From: Bacteroidota bacterium
GTDB lineage: Bacteria; Bacteroidota; Bacteroidia; 2-12-FULL-35-15
Assembly: GCA_016722565.1 (NCBI GenBank)
Contig: JADKIU010000001.1
Location: forward strand, 186,001-250,000
Direction of reading: 5' to 3'
Length of the DNA: 64,000 nucleotides
Numbering within the stretch: position 1 is the stretch's first letter; each line of letters starts with the position of its first letter. Of this stretch, positions 61,082 through 64,000 are shown one piece after another. The position numbers and the translations under genes were made by a program. The notes beneath the pieces were generated by a model. It did not search any database. It worked only from the letters and a program-made list of their open reading frames with translations, and was not told where the DNA came from.

Positions 61082-62531
61082 CTGATTCTATCAACTTTAA
61101 TTTTCGTTTCTCTTTTACTGCGCCAATATAGTAGTAAGGATATGCGATGATCCGTTTCAAATTTGTTTCTTTATAATTGCCTTTAAATAGTTTGCTAAGC
61201 ATATCTAGAGATTGATGCTTTCGGTAAGACTTGTGTATTAGCCGATGTAATTGTTTGTAGAATTCGGGTTTATAGGTGTTGTGAAACATCAATGCCAACT
61301 CATCGCTATCGGTCCAGTTTGTTTTTGTTTTTAATTCCTGCTTTACCGATTCATAAAATTTGGTCCCGGGTAAAGGGTAGGAAACGGAAATACCAATATC
61401 GTTGGGTAATAAATTATTTACCATGTTAATGGTTAATTTAATGTCTTCTATTGTTTCTGTTGGATATCCAAATTGCAAAAAGAATGCAGGTTTGATAGAA
61501 TGCTTTTTCAATAATCGAGTTGCTTCAAAAATCTGTTCTACTCGAATGCCTTTGTCCATGGCATCTAGAATTTTTTGGGAACCACTTTCGGCTCCCATCC
61601 AAACTACTTCACAGCCGGATTGGGCAAGTAATTCTATGGTGTTTTCTTCTAGTAATAAATCTGCTCTCGACTGAATTTTATATTTTATTTTTATCTTCTT
61701 GTCTCTAATTTCATTTGCGAATGATTTTAACCATCCTGGCTTTAATCCAAAAATATCATCTGCAAACCAAATGTGATCAAACTTAAATTTTTGTTGCAAC
61801 AGTTCTATTTGAGCGACAATGCTTTCCGGAGAATGCGTGTTGTATCTATTACCATAAATCGGTTTTGCACACCAATTACACTTATACGGACATCCTCTTG
61901 TGGTTACCATGTTTATCGAAAAATAACCATTCTTGTTTTGCCACATTTTTTTGTACGGCTCAATATCGATAAGGTCCCACGCTGGCAGTGGTAGTTGATC
62001 TAAGTCTTTTAACACCGTTCTATTTGCTGTATTTACAACTTGGTTGTTTTCGAAGTAGGTAATTCCATTAATTTTATTTAATTCAATTGTCTCTTTCCCT
62101 GAAAGATAGTCTATTAGCTCCAAGAGCGTTTGCTCTGCTTCGCCTTTGATTATATAATCTGCTCCGTTTTTTAAATATTCTTCAACATGGTCTGTAGAAT
62201 CACTGCTGGAAACAATTACTTTGCAATGATATGCTTTAGCGAATTGTTGCATTTTATATGCAGCGTTGCGCATATTTGTTAAGCACATTTTTGTTAAGTA
62301 GTTAAACCCATCGTCATAAATGACAAAAACATCCGGTTTAATTTTTTCTAAAGATTTATTTATCTCAGTCGGATCTGTTTCAAATTGGATATCATGTAAA
62401 TACACATCATATCCCTTTTCACGTAAATAGGAAGCAGCATATATTGTTCCTAGAGGTGGATAGGGAGTCCCTGCATTGAATTGCTTCGAATCGAATTTTA
62501 AAAAATAAGAGTGTGTGAATAAAACTTTCAT
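61062..62531 (-). CDS. B12-binding-domain radical SAM protein (copy 1)
   Basis: A 489-residue paralogue of the protein at 58948. The N-terminal cobalamin-binding-like domain (about 1-165) starts LFTHSYFLKFDSKQF and includes VFVIYDDGFN and NGADYIIKGEAEQTL; the radical SAM core has the cluster cysteines C214, C218 and C221 in GCPYKCNWCA, then DHIWFADDIFGLKPGWL, GAESGSQKILDAMDKGI and FGYPTETIEDIK. Close pairs of such proteins are seen in polyketide, phosphonate and lipid or glycan biosynthesis. The ATG overlaps the stop of the nucleotidyltransferase gene by one base (TAATG). The long C-terminal tail (about 420-489) has a basic run and ends AAAGL. Substrate unknown. Confidence 0.9.
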   Translation of the reverse strand: MKVLFTHSYFLKFDSKQFNAGTPYPPLGTIYAASYLREKGYDVYLHDIQFETDPTEINKSLEKIKPDVFVIYDDGFNYLTKMCLTNMRNAAYKMQQFAKAYHCKVIVSSSDSTDHVEEYLKNGADYIIKGEAEQTLLELIDYLSGKETIELNKINGITYFENNQVVNTANRTVLKDLDQLPLPAWDLIDIEPYKKMWQNKNGYFSINMVTTRGCPYKCNWCAKPIYGNRYNTHSPESIVAQIELLQQKFKFDHIWFADDIFGLKPGWLKSFANEIRDKKIKIKYKIQSRADLLLEENTIELLAQSGCEVVWMGAESGSQKILDAMDKGIRVEQIFEATRLLKKHSIKPAFFLQFGYPTETIEDIKLTINMVNNLLPNDIGISVSYPLPGTKFYESVKQELKTKTNWTDSDELALMFHNTYKPEFYKQLHRLIHKSYRKHQSLDMLSKLFKGNYKETNLKRIIAYPYYYIGAVKEKRKLKLIESDAAAGL

Positions 62532-63487
62532 TAGATTTTGTGTGAATCAAATTTCAACATACGTTCTTCTAAGGCCAATAAAACTTTTTTCTGAAACCCC
62601 TGAGGATGATGTTTTGAAACATTTTTACGTGTTCGCATATTTAAATCAAAATCTGTTTCATTGAAGTGTGAAAACTTCTTCTTCCACCTTTTTAAAGTAA
62701 TTTTAAAACAGAAATTATCTAGTTTTTCTCCAATTCTTCCATTCAGTATTTTTTCTGATAAAGCTTTTAATTTTGATCCGCTTTCAATAGGATAGCTTTT
62801 TTTAAAGTCGTGTTCTAAATTAGGCATACTATCTAACGCCCATTTGTTCTTGATTAAGAACTGATGAAACAGGCGTTCGTTATAGACAGGAATCAATGTT
62901 GAAATTTCAGTAACGGTGAAAAGATTCTTATCATGTATTTCTAAATGATCCGAATCAATAAAATAATTCACGCAAAAATACTTTCGGGAGTTAAATAAAA
63001 ACACTTTCTTAAATAAAACAAGTAATGTTCTACTTAACCACAATCGACCGGGACGAGTAATGATAAAATAATCTACATCACCGTCTTTTGAAAGAACACC
63101 TTTTGAATAAGATCCTGAAATGCAAACACATTCGATAAATGGAAATTTACTAATAATTCTACTATACAACTTCACTTTCGATTCAATCGACTTTGCTCTT
63201 TTTTCATCTTCTTTTCGCTTCAAAATGTTTTGGGAGGAACTAAAGAATGGAATATAATAGCCTTCGATATTTTGTAATAAATGCTCTTCAACTAATTGGT
63301 CGACTGAAATTTTTAATGCTCCTGCATTATCAGGTTTATCAATGTATTTTTTGATCTCTTCAAGAGTAAGTGGGAAGTCAAAAATATCGAAATAGGAAAT
63401 TGTTTTTAGAATAGACTTTTTGATTGGATCAAACGAATGAAAATACCCTAAAGTAGTTGTATGCGGTAAATGTAATTCGTTTCCCAT
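62531..63487 (-). CDS. Nucleotidyltransferase-fold protein
   Basis: A protein of about 318 residues with a nucleotidyltransferase (Pol beta-like) signature: GSYSKG (about 125-130) followed by DGDVDYFI (about 134-141). The N-terminal region ILKTISYFDIFDFPLTLEEI looks like a winged-helix segment, as in the family members that combine a DNA/RNA-binding-like domain with the transferase core. The start is uncertain: the ATG at 63487 overlaps the upstream methyltransferase by 40 bases, one at 63523 by 76; I prefer the shorter. The reaction could be transfer of NMP to a protein, sugar or antibiotic-like small molecule; nothing in the sequence fixes it. It is coupled to the next gene by a TAATG overlap. 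Confidence 0.78.
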   Translation of the reverse strand: MGNELHLPHTTTLGYFHSFDPIKKSILKTISYFDIFDFPLTLEEIKKYIDKPDNAGALKISVDQLVEEHLLQNIEGYYIPFFSSSQNILKRKEDEKRAKSIESKVKLYSRIISKFPFIECVCISGSYSKGVLSKDGDVDYFIITRPGRLWLSRTLLVLFKKVFLFNSRKYFCVNYFIDSDHLEIHDKNLFTVTEISTLIPVYNERLFHQFLIKNKWALDSMPNLEHDFKKSYPIESGSKLKALSEKILNGRIGEKLDNFCFKITLKRWKKKFSHFNETDFDLNMRTRKNVSKHHPQGFQKKVLLALEERMLKFDSHKI

Positions 63488-64000
63488 AAAATTTGTTTTT
63501 GCTCTATCAGCAAAAGTTTCCATTGTTTATCCCTCGCAATATTTGCAATTCTTTTAATATCGCAATTGTCGGCTAAAACCATATAAATTTCGGAATTTTT
63601 ATTGGTATAATCTTTTAATTGTGTAAAAAAGGTGATAAAAAACGCTCCGTTCTTTCCTGCATTCCAAGCAGCTTGTTCAACGGATGAATAATCACTAAAA
63701 AAATAGGGCGGATTTAACACGATGAAATCAAATTGTTGTGCTGGGACATTTGAAAATAAATCAGACTCAACTGCTGTTATTTTTTGAGATTTTAGATGTT
63801 TGCTATTCCTTTGAAGATTGAGCTGGATACCTCTAATGGCATTCGTGTTTATATCAAAACAGGTTACAATGGCGCCATTCTGTAGTGCAATAAAGCTGAT
63901 GAGCCCGCTTCCAGCACAAGGTTCACAAAACGTTTTTCCAGTTACATTTAATTTTTCCACAAAGGAGGCTAGGTATTTACTACTGAAAAAGAAGTTGGGG
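63448..64000 (-). CDS. SAM-dependent methyltransferase with NPPY motif, N terminus cut by the window edge
   Basis: The visible frame runs to the window edge at 64000 with no stop, so the GTG at 63960 is not a safe start: upstream codons read PNFFFSSKYLASFVEKLNV in frame. The rest includes motif I (FCEPCAGSGLISFIAL) and the catalytic NPPY (DFIVLNPPYFF), typical of N6-adenine, protein-glutamine (PrmC/HemK-like) or RNA amino-methyltransferases, and a normal end (LWETNYIYRIQLL). The target (protein, rRNA or DNA) cannot be decided. It appears to be the upstream member of the minus operon that continues with the nucleotidyltransferase and radical SAM genes. Confidence 0.85.
   Translation of the reverse strand, partial: PNFFFSSKYLASFVEKLNVTGKTFCEPCAGSGLISFIALQNGAIVTCFDINTNAIRGIQLNLQRNSKHLKSQKITAVESDLFSNVPAQQFDFIVLNPPYFFSDYSSVEQAAWNAGKNGAFFITFFTQLKDYTNKNSEIYMVLADNCDIKRIANIARDKQWKLLLIEQKQILWETNYIYRIQLL

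Noticed and set aside
1..64000. tRNA, rRNA, insertion sequences, phage or defence genes
   Set aside because: None was recognised by eye; a dedicated search (tRNAscan-SE, Infernal, ISfinder, DefenseFinder) would be needed to exclude them fully.

Overview
The window looks like chromosomal DNA of an AT-rich Bacteroidota bacterium of the gliding, type IX secretion (T9SS) kind. Support comes from repeated Bacteroidota-type promoters (TTG, 18-23 bases, TAnnTTTG), almost no Shine-Dalgarno sites, several very long secreted PKD/Ig-like proteins ending in gliding-motility C-terminal (CHU_C, T9SS type B) or type A sorting domains, a PorP/SprF protein and an OmpA-like lipoprotein-type partner. No rRNA, tRNA, CRISPR array, insertion sequence or phage gene was recognised. 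The species cannot be named from what is visible.

Layout. 1-9 kb: a TMTC-like membrane protein, then a tight operon of a secreted SBBP/PKD protein, a free-standing sorting-domain protein, PorP/SprF and a TPR/PD40/OmpA protein. 9-15.3 kb: a MORN-repeat protein, a soluble eight-PAS histidine kinase and a LytTR response regulator. 15.4-19.4 kb: RNase R (minus), then an ECF sigma factor with a membrane partner that carries a PKD and a T9SS-like C-terminal domain. 19.4-27.4 kb: a decayed repeat relic and two type B adhesin-like genes. 27.5-31.4 kb: a GbsR/MarR regulator and a six-gene operon (three small membrane proteins, TIGR01777 epimerase, SRPBCC, DUF2071), both preceded by the same 24-bp inverted repeat. 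31.4-35.3 kb (minus): SixA, a lysine-rich histone H1-like protein, polyphosphate kinase and Ppx/GppA. 35.3-44.1 kb: a secreted nuclease, a SIMPL protein and a 2355-residue PKD protein. 44.1-47.6 kb: small secreted proteins, a frameshifted NHL protein, a 43-residue membrane peptide and PhoH. 48-54.8 kb: a 2262-residue BNR/Ig-like type A cargo protein. 54.9-64 kb: an envelope/glycan-type region with a GT87 glycosyltransferase, a CxxCH protein and a broken acyltransferase on plus, and a five-gene minus operon with two B12-binding radical SAM enzymes, two methyltransferases and a nucleotidyltransferase.

Working together. Much of the window makes surface proteins and the machinery around them: T9SS cargo of both sorting types, a SprF partner, a possible cell-surface sigma pathway carrying a cargo-like domain, and glycan enzymes. 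The most unusual items are the sigma-partner/sorting-domain fusion, the sorting domain with no passenger, the duplicated operator around the GbsR gene, and three genes each broken by one base in a T tract, which may be sequencing errors or phase variation.
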